From Mytilus californianus (Eukaryota; Mollusca; Bivalvia; Mytilida; Mytilidae), in NCBI RefSeq assembly GCF_021869535.1, contig NW_026262741.1, positions 248,001 through 312,000 of the forward strand: a DNA stretch of 64,000 nucleotides, written 5' to 3'. The position numbers and the translations under genes were made by a program. Below the pieces are notes generated by a model that saw only the letters and a list, made by a program, of their open reading frames with translations, made no database searches and was not told the origin of the DNA. Below, in pieces: positions 22,169 through 33,200 of this stretch (positions are counted from its first letter, which is position 1; every line of letters starts with the position of its first letter).

Positions 22169-22552
22169 ACTTCGCATTCAGAAATTTGCCACGTCTTCTC
22201 TGCCAACTGTCAATCGTCACGTATTTAACAATTTACCTGTTCCGATATAACCATTGACAAGCGTGTTAACAAAAAAAGTAGGCGTTCAGGTGAGAAACTC
22301 ACTCTTACTGCCAAAGCAGAATCTGGATCATCTGTATACATTTAATTAGTTTCTGTTCCTTGGAATAGCTAGAATGCAAACTATATACAATATGATAATT
22401 TAAACGTCATACCAAAAATTATAAATGCATTAGGTTAAATTCTCAGGTAGAACCCAATGGTTATAAAAACTTGATTCGTCCAGTGAGGATATAAATAAGT
22501 TTTTCTTGTATATATATTATACCTGATCAGACTCGTGTAATAAAGAATTTCT
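22169..22552. other. Spacer, nothing recognised
   Basis: No gene or repeat recognised. Confidence 0.35.
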
Positions 22553-22816
22553 TCAATATGATCGGAGCTCAGGTAAAATATTGTGTTGTTGATAATATAG
22601 TTTGAATTCATGTACCTCTGTTGGTGGAAGTTGTCCAACTGATATGATATCGGTAATCTTGACCAAGGCATTGGTGTCCAGTGACTTTTTTAGAATTGCT
22701 TCTACTCTTACAATGTCAACACCGAAACTTTTTGTTATAGATTTGATGAGATCGTCGCGATCAAGTGTATCTAAGGATTCTTCAGTAAATCCATGTAATA
22801 CTTCCCTCTTCCACAT
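22553..22816 (-). other. Unrecognised open frame, 87 codons
   Basis: Starts MWKREVLHGFTEESLDTLDR and includes SFGVDIVRVEAILKK. Its composition is more protein-like (Asp/Glu/Lys balance, amphipathic spacing) than most open frames nearby. I do not recognise the family and see no good splice sites. Could be an exon relic or chance. Confidence 0.25.
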
Positions 22817-22984
22817 GTACAGAATTTTGAAATTTTATAAGTTCCATTTACATATCCGAATTAAACTTTCTTTCACTAATAAGTTTTCATCTAGATAACA
22901 GATCACTAAAAATGAGCACGCTGATAATACGGGACAGCCTCTGAGCCAAACTGATGACCAACTAAGATAATCTTATCATTATAT

Positions 22985-23055
22985 ATGCCTATGATCAACA
23001 AATGAGAATAGCCTTTTGCGCTCATGCGGCATAAAGCAAACACCAATCATTCAAT
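22985..23055 (+). mobile_element. Old LINE 3'-end relic
   Basis: AGAATAGCCTTTTGCGCTCA followed by TGCGGCATAAAGCAAACACC and CAATCATTCAAT is a diverged copy of the 3' end of the I/Nimb LINE at 30270-30329 and 42710-42780. Confidence 0.6.
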
Positions 23056-23204
23056 GAACATAACTACCAAAAAGGTTAAATACTGTGCTGTGTACTGTTT
23101 TATTGTTGTTGGTGCAAGGCTTTGAATGACATTCGGAATCTGAATGGTATCACCTGACGATTTATGAGTTTGTCTGTTCCTCTAATATCTTTCGCCCCTC
23201 TTCT

Positions 23205-23320
23205 TTAAAGGGCTCCAAAAAATACTAGTGTAAAACCATTCAAACGGGAAAACCAACGGTCTAATCTATATAAAAACGAGAAACACATTTGAACTACATA
23301 ATCAGACAACAACTACTGTA
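23205..23320 (-). repeat. Left part of a dispersed repeat split by the foldback element
   Basis: CATTCAAACGGGAAAACC, AACGGTCTAATCTATATA and GACAACAACTACTGTA are the start of a repeat whose continuation (CATCATATTCCTGACTTAGG) is found at 27635, on the far side of the foldback element. I recall the joined sequence as a common Mytilus repeat. Confidence 0.6.
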
Positions 23321-23965
23321 TATGGAACGCCACAGCTGTCTTATGTGGAACTCTGATATTACGTTATGTTGTTTTATCATTACTTGATGATATTTTGTCT
23401 TTACATAATATGGTTTTGACATTACGTAATGATGTTTTGATATAACTCAATATGGGATAGTCATTACTTAATGATATTTCGATATTACACGATATGGTTT
23501 CGTATTGACTTGATATAGTTTTGTCATTACTTAATATGGTTTTGTCATTACTCGATGTGGTTTCACAATTATTTAATGTGGTTGTGTCATGAATTAATGT
23601 GGTTTTAACATAACTTGATGTGTATGTGACTTAACGTAATGTATTTGTTTCATTACATGATGTGGATTTATTATTTCGTAATGATGATTTGCCAATTCTT
23701 TATATGGCTTTAACATTACGTAATGATGTTTCAAAATTTGACGATTTTACCCTTCATGATGTGTTTGTTTCAGTATTTGACGTGGTCCTGTCATTCTTTG
23801 ATGTGGTTATCACATTACTTGATGAGGTAATACCACGTGACCATTTCGGAAAAAAATATGTTCTATTTTTAAATAGATTTCCATATGTCATTTGTTTAAT
23901 GTGCTTTGGATGAGTATCGCTATCCATTGAGTTAAAGTTCAAATTAAAGTTCGAGTTGTTGTTCA
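23321..23965 (+). repeat. Left arm of foldback element, 21-bp tandem repeats
   Basis: After the 48-bp terminus come about 20 degenerate 21-bp units of the type TGTCATTACTTAATATGGTTT, with variants containing TTACGTAATGATG. Beyond about 23850 the arm passes into TTCTATTTTTAAATAGATTT and CATTGAGTTAAAGTTC. Because 21 is divisible by 3, open frames run through the arm; they are a by-product of the repeat. Confidence 0.85.
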
Positions 23966-23974
23966 GAGATATTT

Positions 23975-25205
23975 GTTATGAGAAGGGGGAACGGCAGACA
24001 AAAGTAATAAAAAAATAACAGTTTTTTTAGGACATAAGGGGGATATGTAAAAAATTTCCGGCGTGACATCTGTTCCACCGGAACAAATTTCATAGGAAAT
24101 ATGTTCCACCGTAATTTATATCACACAAAAATAAGTTCCAGCACTGTAAAATTTGTTCCGGAACTAATTTTTTGACCAAATGTGAAATAAGTTCAGGAAC
24201 AAAAATCACAGCTCCATGAATTTTGTTCCAATATTAAAAGTTTTAAAAAAGTGAAATAAGTTCCTTTGATATTAGATTTGAACGAACATATTTCATAGAA
24301 ATCAATGAATATAAGTTCCGCTCAAACCTATTTCACAGAAAATAAGTACCTTTGCAACATATTGCACAGCCAAATATTTTCTTGTTACACTTGAATTATA
24401 ATGCAAGCTGGATGCTGTACTGTGCTTGCATGGGGTACAATTGCAATTGAAGGCATGACTGTAACTATATGATGACGATAAGAAATAAAAGCGATGGTAA
24501 TGTATCATAATTTGTATTTATGTTTTATATGGTATTCCTCCTTGTTTTCTGTTAACTGACATACATGTACTTACGTCATGGCACAGTTTCAAAAGAGTGT
24601 GTCTTTTGTTTCTTTGTCTTTTAAAATAATTGATCAGTCACTTTGGCCTTTTCAAATTAGTACACATGTTCATCTTTAACTATACCTTTTTCAGAATGAT
24701 TTTTCTTTTTTTCGGAATGATTTTTCTTATTCCACTCTTTTCTGGCTCATAAGTGTCATTTTGGTAGTTTTATGTAGTATGTTATTAAACATACTATATA
24801 CTCCACAGGATCCAAATTTGATGTTTACACTTTTATTTTATTACATTATCAATATAATACATGTTTTTATAATGTACTTGAATGATAAATTGAAACTGAC
24901 TGATGACAAATGCTCAGTATATAAGATAACTTGTTTAACCAGTGGAACATTTTTCACAGACAAGGAACTTATTTCACTGGGTAAGGAACAAATTTCACCA
25001 ACCCAGAACTTATTTCACCAGGTAAAGTGTGGAACTTATTTTATAGAGATGGAACAAATTATATAGAAATTATCTGTGAAAAAAGTTCTCCCAGAACATA
25101 TTTCCTGTGATATTAGTTCCACTGGACCTTTTTTCACAGGAACAAATTTTGGCTCACAGATATCCCCAAACCACTTGGTCCTGCCGTTTTTCCCTTAGTT
25201 CTCAA
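23975..25205. mobile_element. Nested foldback with GGAACAAATTTCA-type repeats
   Basis: Left part (to ~24360) repeats AAATAAGTTCC/ATTTGTTCC motifs; right part (24940-25155) repeats the complement, GGAACTTATTTCAC. GGGGATAT at 24041 mirrors ATATCCCC at 25160, and outer flanks also pair (GGAACGGCAG against CTGCCGTTTTTCCC). About 550 bp of non-repetitive sequence separates the two halves. No coding sequence. Probably a second foldback-type insertion inside the first; exact ends and target duplication were not resolved. Confidence 0.6.
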
Positions 25206-25479
25206 ATGGAAGCAGTATTATAATAAATTCGTTAAAGATTCCACGGAACCCTGTGTCTCGCCTGATATTGCTGCTGTCAGTGCAAAAGCGTAATGTTGAC
25301 TGTACATTTATCGGTAAAAACAAAATTTAAAAAAAATGTTTTTATGTAGATGCTTTATCTTGATCTTAAAGAATAACTCCTATACAAGTTTTATAACAAT
25401 TCATGGAGGTTTACAAATTTATCATGTCAAAACAGTTTAATTCGGTAATATTTACTGCAAAAAAAAAACATATATAAAA
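25206..25479. other. Spacer inside foldback element
   Basis: Nothing recognised. Confidence 0.35.
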
Positions 25480-25665
25480 ATAAGAAAATGTGGTATGATT
25501 GCCAATGAGACAACTCACAACCACATACTAAATGACGTTGAAGTTAACAACTATATATGACTGTATGGTCTTCAACAATGAGCAAAACCCATACCACATA
25601 GCAAGCTATAAACGGTCCCAAAATGAAAAATGTAAAAACAATTCAAACGAGAAACCTAACGATCT
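25480..25665 (-). repeat. Dispersed mussel repeat, reverse copy
   Basis: GAAAATGTGGTATGATTGCC, AATGAGACAACTCACA, TGGTCTTCAACAATGAGC and CCATACCACATAGC are the reverse complement of the 26280-26615 repeat. Confidence 0.75.
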
Positions 25666-25984
25666 AAATGATGAAGACGCCGACGCCACTACCGACGACG
25701 GAATATAGATTTGTTGTGTCTCACTGCCGCTACATTAATGTCGCAGGCTCGACACAAATCAAAAGACTTGTACTTCATTGTCAACAAATGAGACACTTTA
25801 AATCAACTCACACTAAATTTACAGGGAAATGGGGGGATCGGACTAAGCGACAAAGCATCAATTCTATAAAATAAGAATTCTCCGATTTTTTTTTTAGCGT
25901 GTATGATCATTTGAACATATACGAATATCAATCTTTTATTTTTATAAATTGCATTGTCTGATATACCTTGCACAAATTGAAAAA

Positions 25985-26195
25985 AAACAACTTTTTGGAA
26001 TATCTGTATCACAGGTGACGACGGATATGTTCCAGTTGTCGTAACCACAATCCCGTCATCTTTTGCGCGAATGTGAACTACCAAATAAAACCAAATCACT
26101 GGGTTTTTACCTTCACGAATAACATGACGAGTGCCACACGTTGAGCAGAATCTGCTTACCCTTCGGAGCACCCGAGATCACCCCGATGGATTTAT
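25985..26195 (+). repeat. RT-element 3' UTR fragment
   Basis: GTTCCAGTTGTCGTAACCAC, GTGCCACACGTTGAGCAG and CCTTCGGAGCACCCGAGATC match, reversed and diverged, the 3' UTR of the RT element at 16200-16380. A minus-strand open frame across it is not supported by any family match. Confidence 0.6.
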
Positions 26196-26279
26196 ATTAC
26201 CCATTCATACCGATCTATTGAGTTAAGCCAATTGAAACTGTTTTTTACATTTTTTTCTTATGCTGTGCTGTTACACTAC

Positions 26280-26615
26280 AGTCCGAGATTAGGTTAGGGT
26301 TAAGCGCTCACATACATGTTAAACTCCGCCACGTGCACTTTCTTTATGTGCCTGTCCCAAGTCAGGAGCCTGTAGTTCAATGGGTGTCGTTGTTTCATGT
26401 GTGTCATATTTGTTGTTTTGTAGATTGTTTAGTTATAAATTAGACCGTTAGTTTTCTCGTTTGAATTGTTTCACATTTTCACGTGGTGGCCTTTTGTAGC
26501 CGACTATACGGTGTGTTGAAGGCTGTACGGTTGCCTATGATTGCTTACATCCACTGCATTTAAACTCGGGTGGATAGTTGTCTCATTGGCAATCACACCA
26601 CATCTAACTTTATTT
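26280..26615 (+). repeat. Dispersed mussel repeat, fullest copy
   Basis: Contains CCTGTCCCAAGTCAGGAGCC, GTTAGTTTTCTCGTTTGAAT, GGCCTTTTGTAGCCGACTAT, a GGCTGTACGGTTGCCTATG block and GTCTCATTGGCAATCACACC. I recall this block as one of the most frequent repeats in Mytilus sequence. No protein. Confidence 0.75.
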
Positions 26616-26734
26616 CAATTTCTATGTTGTGGTTTGTATACTGTAATATTGTTTATAATTATCTGTTGTACGTATACCCCCTGAGCCCTCTTTTCGGAAG
26701 CTCGAGCAAAAGCACTTGATTCGCGATAGAAAAT

Positions 26735-27030
26735 TTAAATACGAACTCATATTAGATAACTCGAATTTCAACTCGAAATCGTAATCTAAATGAGACTCAA
26801 ATTCGAGTCTAACTCAAACTCTACCTCAAAAGTTGACTCAAATTCAAAGTTGAAGTCGAATTGTAACTCGAACTCTACCTTTAAATGTGACTCAAACTCG
26901 AAGTTCAACTCGAAACTCAATGCTAACTAGAACTTTAATTCTAATAATGGCTTGAATTCCATCTCGAAATCGAAGACTAACTCAAAGTTTAACTCGAACA
27001 GTAACCCGAACTTTTATTTGAACTCTAACT
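26735..27030. repeat. AACTCGAA-type short tandem array
   Basis: Degenerate ~12-bp repeats such as AACTCGAACTCTACC and AACTCAAATTCGAGTC run up to the inner edge of the right foldback arm. A short counterpart (AGTTAAAGTTCAAATTAAAG) occurs at the inner edge of the left arm at 23930, so the array probably belongs to the element and expanded on one side only. Confidence 0.7.
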
Positions 27031-27628
27031 CTATGGATGGCCACAATCATCCAAGGCACATAAAACATGGAAATCTATTTAAAAATAGAACTAGTTTTTC
27101 AGAATTGGTCACATGATTTTACCTCATCAAGTAATGTGATAACCACATCAAAAAATGACAGGACCACATCAAATACTGAAACAAACACATCATGTAGTGT
27201 AAAATCGTCAAATTTTGAAACATCATTACGTAATGTTAAAGCCATATAAAGAATTGGAAAATCATCATGACGAAATAATAAAACCACATCATGTAATGAA
27301 ACAAATACATTACGTTAAGTCACATACACATCAAGTTATGTTAAAACCACATTGCATAATGACACAACCACATTAAATAATGGTGAAACCACATCGAGTA
27401 ATGACAAAACCATATTAAGTAACGACAAAACTATATCAAGTCAATACGAAACCATATCGTGTAATATCGAAATATCATTAAGTAATGACTATTCCATATT
27501 GAGTTATATCAAAACATCATTACGTAATGTCAAAACCATATTATGAAAAGACAAAATATCATCAAGTAATAATAAAACAGCATAACGTAATATCAGAGTT
27601 CCACATAAGACAGCTGTGGCGTTCCATA
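26985..27628 (-). repeat. Right arm of foldback element
   Basis: Inverted copy of the left arm, differing by scattered substitutions and small indels. Order from inside outward: the AACTCTATGGATGG segment, AAATCTATTTAAAAATAGAA, the 21-bp units, and the perfect terminus ending GGCGTTCCATA. Confidence 0.85.
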
Positions 27629-27634
27629 ACTGTA

Positions 27635-27860
27635 CATCATATTCCTGACTTAGGACAGTGCAAACATTTGCAGCGGGATTAAACGTTTTAATAATATCAA
27701 ACCTTCTCCCTTTTCTGAAACAAAAGTATTGATACACAACATAGAACGACACCCTACAAAATATCAGTTTGAAGGCGTAACTCAATCAAAAAACGCAAAT
27801 TAACACACAATGAACGAACAAATTTGACCTGTGATACATAGTAAATAAAACTAAGGGATA
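27635..27860 (-). repeat. Right part of the dispersed repeat split by the foldback element
   Basis: Continues from 23320 with CATCATATTCCTGACTTAGG, AAACATTTGCAGCGGGATTA, AACCTTCTCCCTTTTCTG and AACTCAATCAAAAAACGC. Confidence 0.6.
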
Positions 27861-28559
27861 AATAATTAAGGTTAATAAACAGTGTGTCTTTCTATGTTGT
27901 GATGTTATACTATTGTTTAAACAATTTATTTAAATTTAAACATATTTTATTATCCTATTGTCAATGTTTTTGGACAATAAAATATTTTTAAACTAAGGAG
28001 AAATGAAATAATAATAATGTTCATAGTAGGAAGAAGTGAAAATGTGTAGTTATTCCAAACAATCAATATATAGGCAAGATCCATGTTTACATTGAATAAC
28101 AAAAAAGCATTACAAATAGTATCAACAGGTCAAATTAACAAGAAAGTCCGATTTGACGATTTGAGAGTACTCGCAGTTACTGACAGCTAGTTAAAAGCCA
28201 AAACAATAAATAATAAAAATCATGCAACAGAGATTAAAATCACATATATATAACACATCCTAGGGATTGAGTATTAATCAACTATAACACATTCTAGGGA
28301 TTTAGTATTTTAACGTCATGAGTAGTCAAAGAGGACATGACTTGTGCAATGCCAAATATAAATGTATCGACAGGTAGTAGGATAGTTAGGAGTTTAATTC
28401 TTTATAGATAAAAATTTAACGTGTGTGTGTCTCTATACATCCCGTTTGAAAAGAAAATACAAATTTAGTTATGTTTTTTTTTGCTAATGACAAAATCGAT
28501 ATTAGTACCAATGTAAACTATATTCAAAGATCTAATTACAACATTGGTAAGAAAATCCC
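27861..28559. other. Intergenic, nothing firm
   Basis: AT-rich. A pair of ~24-bp direct repeats (ACACATCCTAGGGATTGAGT and ACACATTCTAGGGATTTAGT, near 28255 and 28287) is the only structure seen. Confidence 0.35.
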
Positions 28560-28867
28560 TACTAATAAGTTTGTTCTAAGGTTCGATTAGTTTACAAGGA
28601 TCACATAGTGATATCAGCGCTTTTAGTACAATATTACCGTAAAATTTAGGATGTGAAATACCATTTTTAATAAGTTTTCTACAGGTACAGCCAAATTTAA
28701 TAAATAATCAATTCTTTGTATCTATGAAAGAATTTAGTAAAAGTTTTCAGTAATTTATGGTAACGAAATCCCTGACTTAATAATGTACCAGTGATGCATT
28801 GATTACGTTCGTTAAAATCTATGACATCACTGCACATGTAGGGATACAACTTTGTTAATATGTATTA
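28560..28867 (-). mobile_element. RT element C-terminal coding fragment
   Basis: The minus strand reads SDVIDFNERNQCITGTLLSQ then GFRYHKLLKTFTKFFHRYKE. A frameshift at a TTAT/TAAA run near 28680 is followed by CRKLIKNGISHPKFYGNIV. The pattern (LL.QGFRYHKL..TF.KF..RY.....GISHP.FYG) is the C-terminal region of an RT family I recall in Mytilus, related to the fragment ends at 16042 and 7303. Decayed. Confidence 0.6.
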
Positions 28868-28936
28868 TAATGTTACAACTTTTTGGGTCCTCAATGCTCT
28901 TCAACTTTGTACTTGTTCGGCTTTATAACTATTTTG

Positions 28937-28993
28937 ATTTGAGCGTCACTGATGAGTCTTATGTAGACGAAACGCGCGTCTGGCGTATCAAAT
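28937..28993 (+). ncRNA. Type I hammerhead ribozyme motif, intact core
   Basis: Stem I pairs ATTTGA+GCGTCA (28937-28948) with TGGCGT+TCAAAT (28981-28993, one bulged A). The core CTGATGA is at 28949-28955, stem II is GTCT/AGAC around a short loop (28956-28968), GAAA is at 28969-28972, and stem III is AC/GT closed by GCGC. The cleavage triplet GTC ends at 28980. All invariant hammerhead core bases are present. It lies in a ~145-bp repeat (28886-29030) also seen at 22040-22168. Hammerheads with this tiny stem III are known from Penelope-like elements and small animal retrozymes. Activity is predicted from sequence, not shown. Confidence 0.85.
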
Positions 28994-29030
28994 TACACAT
29001 GTAGAAGCCTGGTACCATTGATACCTAATT

Positions 29031-29338
29031 ATAATAATCATATTTAATTAAAAACAGATAGAAACAAAATCGCGAATTTTTCTTTGAAATGTCCATCGGC
29101 AAAATAGATATGCATAATAATTCAGGACGAGGACATTGTTAATATAATATGAAAATTAACCTTGCTATTTACTCGATCGACACGCTGAGGGTGATTGGAA
29201 AGTTCACAAGGTATCAGTCCACTACCTGGCCATGGTTCCAACTTGACCATCCACACCCAAGAGGAACACATTAGTCTACGACACAGTCTCGGATGGTCAT
29301 AGCATAGATAAATATAAAAGATAATTCTAAGTCAAACT
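29031..29338. other. Spacer with a faint SINE relic
   Basis: GCATAATAATTCAGGACGAGG near 29112 resembles the internal CATGCATATTCAGGACGAGA part of the SINE-like repeat. Nothing else recognised. Confidence 0.35.
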
Positions 29339-29351
29339 TCAGTTCAGTTGT

Positions 29352-30329
29352 TCAGTTGTTGTCTTCAGGGACAGAGCTGCAACTCTCCGTTTGCCATCTG
29401 ATGCATCGATCTTTACTGCTGAAGCAGAAGCAATAATTTTGGCTTTGAAATTTATTGCTTCTTCAGATAAATCCAAATTTATTATATGTTCTGATTCACT
29501 TTCATGCTTACAAGCTATACAAAATACTAAAATTAAAAACCCAACAATTCTCAAAATTTTATATGTAATGAGGAATTTAAAAATTCTTCTTAAAGAAATA
29601 TTATTTCTATGGGTGCCGAGTCATGTTGGAATCCTTGGAAACACAGCTGTAGACCTTGAGGCAAAGAATGCCCTGGGTGACCCTTTATCTAACTGTGATA
29701 TACCATATACCGATTTTAAATCTAATATTAGAGAATATGTTTTTAATATATTGAAAAATGAATGGAGTAAAAAAGATGGTAATAAATTACATGAAATTAA
29801 ACCTAATTTATGTAAACCTTTCAATAATTTTATGTGCAGAAAAGATCAGTGTGTTATTTCTAGATGTCGTATTGGTCATACTAGAATAACACACGAATAT
29901 CTTTTAAAAAATGAAGTAGAACCACAATGTATACCTTGTAACTGCAAGTATACTATTAAACATGTTTTAATCAATTGTATTGACTTTGCTGATATTCGGA
30001 AGAAGCATTTCAATGTCAATAATATGTATGATTTATTTAATAATATTCCATTTACAAATATTGTTTCATTCTTAAAAGAAATTGGAATATATTATAAAAT
30101 ATAAAAATGTTTTTATATTTAAAACGATTTTAATTTTTATCACGTTATCTTAGTGTTGATTTTTATTTGTAAATAATCAATTTGCTTTAGTCTAGAATTT
30201 TAGTTTATTGAAAGACCTTTTGTCTGATTTTAAAAATATACCTTAAATTGTTATAATATTCGAATTAGCTCTCGCCGCGATATAGCCTTTCTGTGCTAAT
30301 GCGGCGTAAAGCAAACAACAATCAATCAA
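29352..30329 (+). mobile_element. 5'-truncated I/Nimb-type LINE (RNase H end)
   Basis: Begins inside the RNase H domain and encodes, from about 29391, IFTAEAEAIILALKFIASS (catalytic Glu), ICSDSLSCLQAIQ (catalytic Asp), LFLWVPSHVGILGNTAVDLE (His and last Asp), then CIPCNCKYTIKHVLINC, a CxxC..HxxxxC knuckle, ending at TAA near 30102. A ~225-bp 3' UTR ends in the hairpin CGCCGC..GCGGCG and an ATCAATCAATCA tail. TCAGTTCAGTTGT is repeated at 29339-29351 and 30330-30342, a 13-bp target duplication. The first RNase H Asp is missing by truncation. Otherwise the frame is open, so the insertion is young. An RNase H after the RT marks I-group LINEs; Nimb is my best guess. Confidence 0.9.
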
Positions 30330-30499
30330 TCAGTTCAGTTGTACACTACAGATGGGTGCGGTCCTAACCTGTACAAAAGTTAACTTTGAGCAGACTTGTT
30401 GACTGTTTTTTAAGTTAACTTGGGAAATTTTAAGCAGACAAGCAAGTTAACTTTGTCGTTGGTAGATCAGACCTATGGTCTGCTTTTTTAAGACTGCTG

Positions 30500-30665
30500 C
30501 AGACCTATTGACAGGTCTGCTCCAGACCAGACCTGTGGACAAGTCTGCTTTTGACCAGTCCTGAGGACAGGTCTGCCCCAGACCAGACCTGTGGATAGGT
30601 CTGCTCCAGACCAGACCTGTAGACAAGTCTGCTATTGACCAGACCTGGGAACAGGTCTGCTTATG
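30500..30665. repeat. 28-bp tandem repeats, ~6 copies
   Basis: Units of the form ACCTGTGGACAAGTCTGC plus TTTTGACCAG, alternating with CTCCAGACCAG versions. Exact 28-bp spacing holds across six units. Contains short palindromes (CAGACCTGT..ACAGGTCTG), so each unit can form a hairpin. Confidence 0.85.
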
Positions 30666-31459
30666 ACAGATTACCGTGTTTAAGACTTTTGATTTTAATA
30701 TGTAAACAATAATCGCATTGTTCTTTTTTCCCAGTATAGCAAATTTCTTTACTCGTTAGACTCTATCGATATTATACACATTAAAAAAAATCTTGTATTC
30801 ATTTCATATTCTTATATACATTAAACAATGGCTATAAAATTACACACTTGTGATCACATACAGCTATCATTAAAGAAAGGAAAAGTTTTTTTTATTAGAA
30901 GGCGAATAGAAAGGTTATCCAACGCATCGGAACCATATTTTTATGTCATGGGATATCAACATCATTGTCGACGTTGCTTCGTTCCCCATTTTTTACAGTC
31001 TCTTCCTAAATTTAACTTTATGCATTACATGGATATTTCATCGTAATTCACCTTGTCTGCCTTGGATTTACGATTCTGCTTTCGACAAAATATTCTAACG
31101 AAAATTGTGCAGTGTCCGGATACATAAGGTGTTGAATAATTATGAACAATCTAGTCAATTTCGTCAGATTTGTCTTAACCGATAAAAAAATGATGATATG
31201 GGACTTCCAAAAAAAAATACTCGTTGTGCACATGAATGAAATAGTTGCCACTTGAGGTTTAGCTACAAACAAAATCAATCAACCGACATAATGTACTAAC
31301 AGTATACTATTCTCAGAAGAGAACTTCTTATACTTTTCATTATAAAGTAAAAATGAAATCAGACATGTCAGTGTTAGATGATGCTGTCAAATAGTTTTGT
31401 TATACACACCATCCTGAACTACCAACTTTAGTGATGGTCTAATATTATGAATACAGAGA

Positions 31460-33200
31460 TGAAATGCTGACAATCTAAATTGATGCGGAAAAGATATTGC
31501 ATTCATTGTTTTCCAATATTGCTTTCATTTGTATAATAATACAATACATCCTGACATAAAAAAACTTCTGATTAATAATACAGCCAAATAGATTTACATA
31601 CTAAAGTGCAAATATGGTCAGTTTTAGTTGATACAGTCGAAAAATTTTGCTATACCAGTCAGCCTGAGGTATCAAAAGTACTGAAATTTTGTTACATATC
31701 AATATATTGAACAACAGGAGGACATGCTGGCACTCTAAATTTATGCGGACCAAATTTTGTATTCATTGTTTTCCAATATTACTGTCATTTGTATTATACA
31801 TTAAATCCTGACATAAAATATTACTGAATTATTATGCGGCTATAAAGATTTACATAATAATGTGCAAATATGGTCAGTTTTGGTTGATACGGTCTAATAA
31901 TTTTGATAATAAAGTCAGCCTGGGGTATCAAAACTACTGAAATTTAGTTACGTATCAATATATCATGTATATTGAACAACAGGAGGACATGCTGGCACTC
32001 TAAATTTATGCGGACAAAAATTTGTAGTTGTTGTGTTCCAATATTGCTGTCATTTGTATTATACATTAAATCCTGACATAAAAATAGTTGCTGATTTACT
32101 ATGCGGCTATATAGATTTACAAAATAAAGTGCAAATATGGTCAGTTTTGGTTGATGCGGTCAAATAATTTTGTTATAGGAGTCAGCCTGAGGTATCAAAA
32201 CTACTGAAATTTTGTTGCGAGACAATATTTTGATAAAAAAAGAGGACATGCTGGCAATCTAGATTTATTCAGACAAAATTTTGTATTCACAGTATGTTCC
32301 AACATTGCTGTCATTTGTATAAAACATTCATTCTTGACATAAAATTATTACTGAATTATTATGCGGCTATATAGATTTACATAATGTGCAAATATGGTCA
32401 GTTTAAGTTGATGCGGTCAAATATTTTTGCTATACGAGTCAGCCTGGGGTATCAAAACTACTGAAATTTAGTTACGTATCAATATATCATGCATATTGAA
32501 CAAAAGGAGGACATACTGGCACTCTAAATTTATGCGGACAAAAATTTGTAGTTGGTGTGTTCCAATATTGCTGTCATTTGTATTATACATTAAATCCTGA
32601 CATAAAAATAGTTGCTGATTTACTATGCGGCTATATAAATTTACAAAATAAAGTGCAAATATGGTCAGTTTTGGTTGATGCGGTCAAAAAATTTTGTTAT
32701 AGGAGTCAGTCTGAGGTATCAAAACTACTGAAATTTAGTTGCGAGACAATATTTGGATTAAAAAGAGGACATGCTGGCAATCTAAATTTATACGGACGAA
32801 ATTTTGTATTGACATTATGTTCCAATATTGCTGTCATCTGTATTATGCAATACATCCTGACCTAAAATATTACTGAATTATTATGTGGCTATATAGATTT
32901 ACATGATAAAGTGCAAATATGGTCAGTTTAAGTTGATACGGTCAAATAATTTTGCTATACTAGTCAGCCTGGGTTATCAAAACTACTGAAATTTTGTTAC
33001 ATATCAATATATTGAACAAAAGGAGGACATGCTGGCACTCTAAATTTATGCGGGTAAAATTTTGTAGTGATTGTGTTGCAATATTGCTGTCATTTGTATT
33101 GTACATTCTATCCCGACATAATAATATATCTGATTTACTATGCGGCTATATAGATTTACATTATAAAGTGCAAATATGGTTAATACGATTTATAGAATTT
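31460..33200. repeat. ~257-bp tandem array, ~7 copies
   Basis: The marker AGGACATGCTGGCA recurs near 31726, 31983, 32240, 32509, 32765 and 33022, with a diverged first unit near 31460. Each unit also has CAATATTGCTGTCATTTGTA, TATGCGGCTATATAGATTTA, TGCAAATATGGTCAGTTT and AGTCAGCCTGAGGTATCAAA. Open frames of 80-100 codons in the cleaner units are not conserved between units. Confidence 0.85.

Larger units (their letters stand above)
23321..27628. mobile_element. 4.3-kb foldback element with 21-bp-repeat arms
   Basis: The outer 48 bp of each end are perfect inverted copies (left end TATGGAACGCCACAGCTGTC), and the arms stay closely related for about 650 bp. ACTGTA occurs at both edges (23315-23320 and 27629-27634), a 6-bp target duplication. 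The flanks join into one known-looking dispersed repeat. The interior holds nested repeats and no transposase. Arms made of short direct repeats recall the Foldback (FB) elements of flies. A 6-bp duplication is unlike Tc1, hAT or Harbinger; the superfamily is not identifiable from the sequence. Confidence 0.85.

Noticed and set aside
23662..27546. 60-85 codon open frames in both foldback arms
   Set aside because: The 21-bp unit is a multiple of three, so stop-free runs arise automatically; the arms are inverted copies and give both strands the same artefact.
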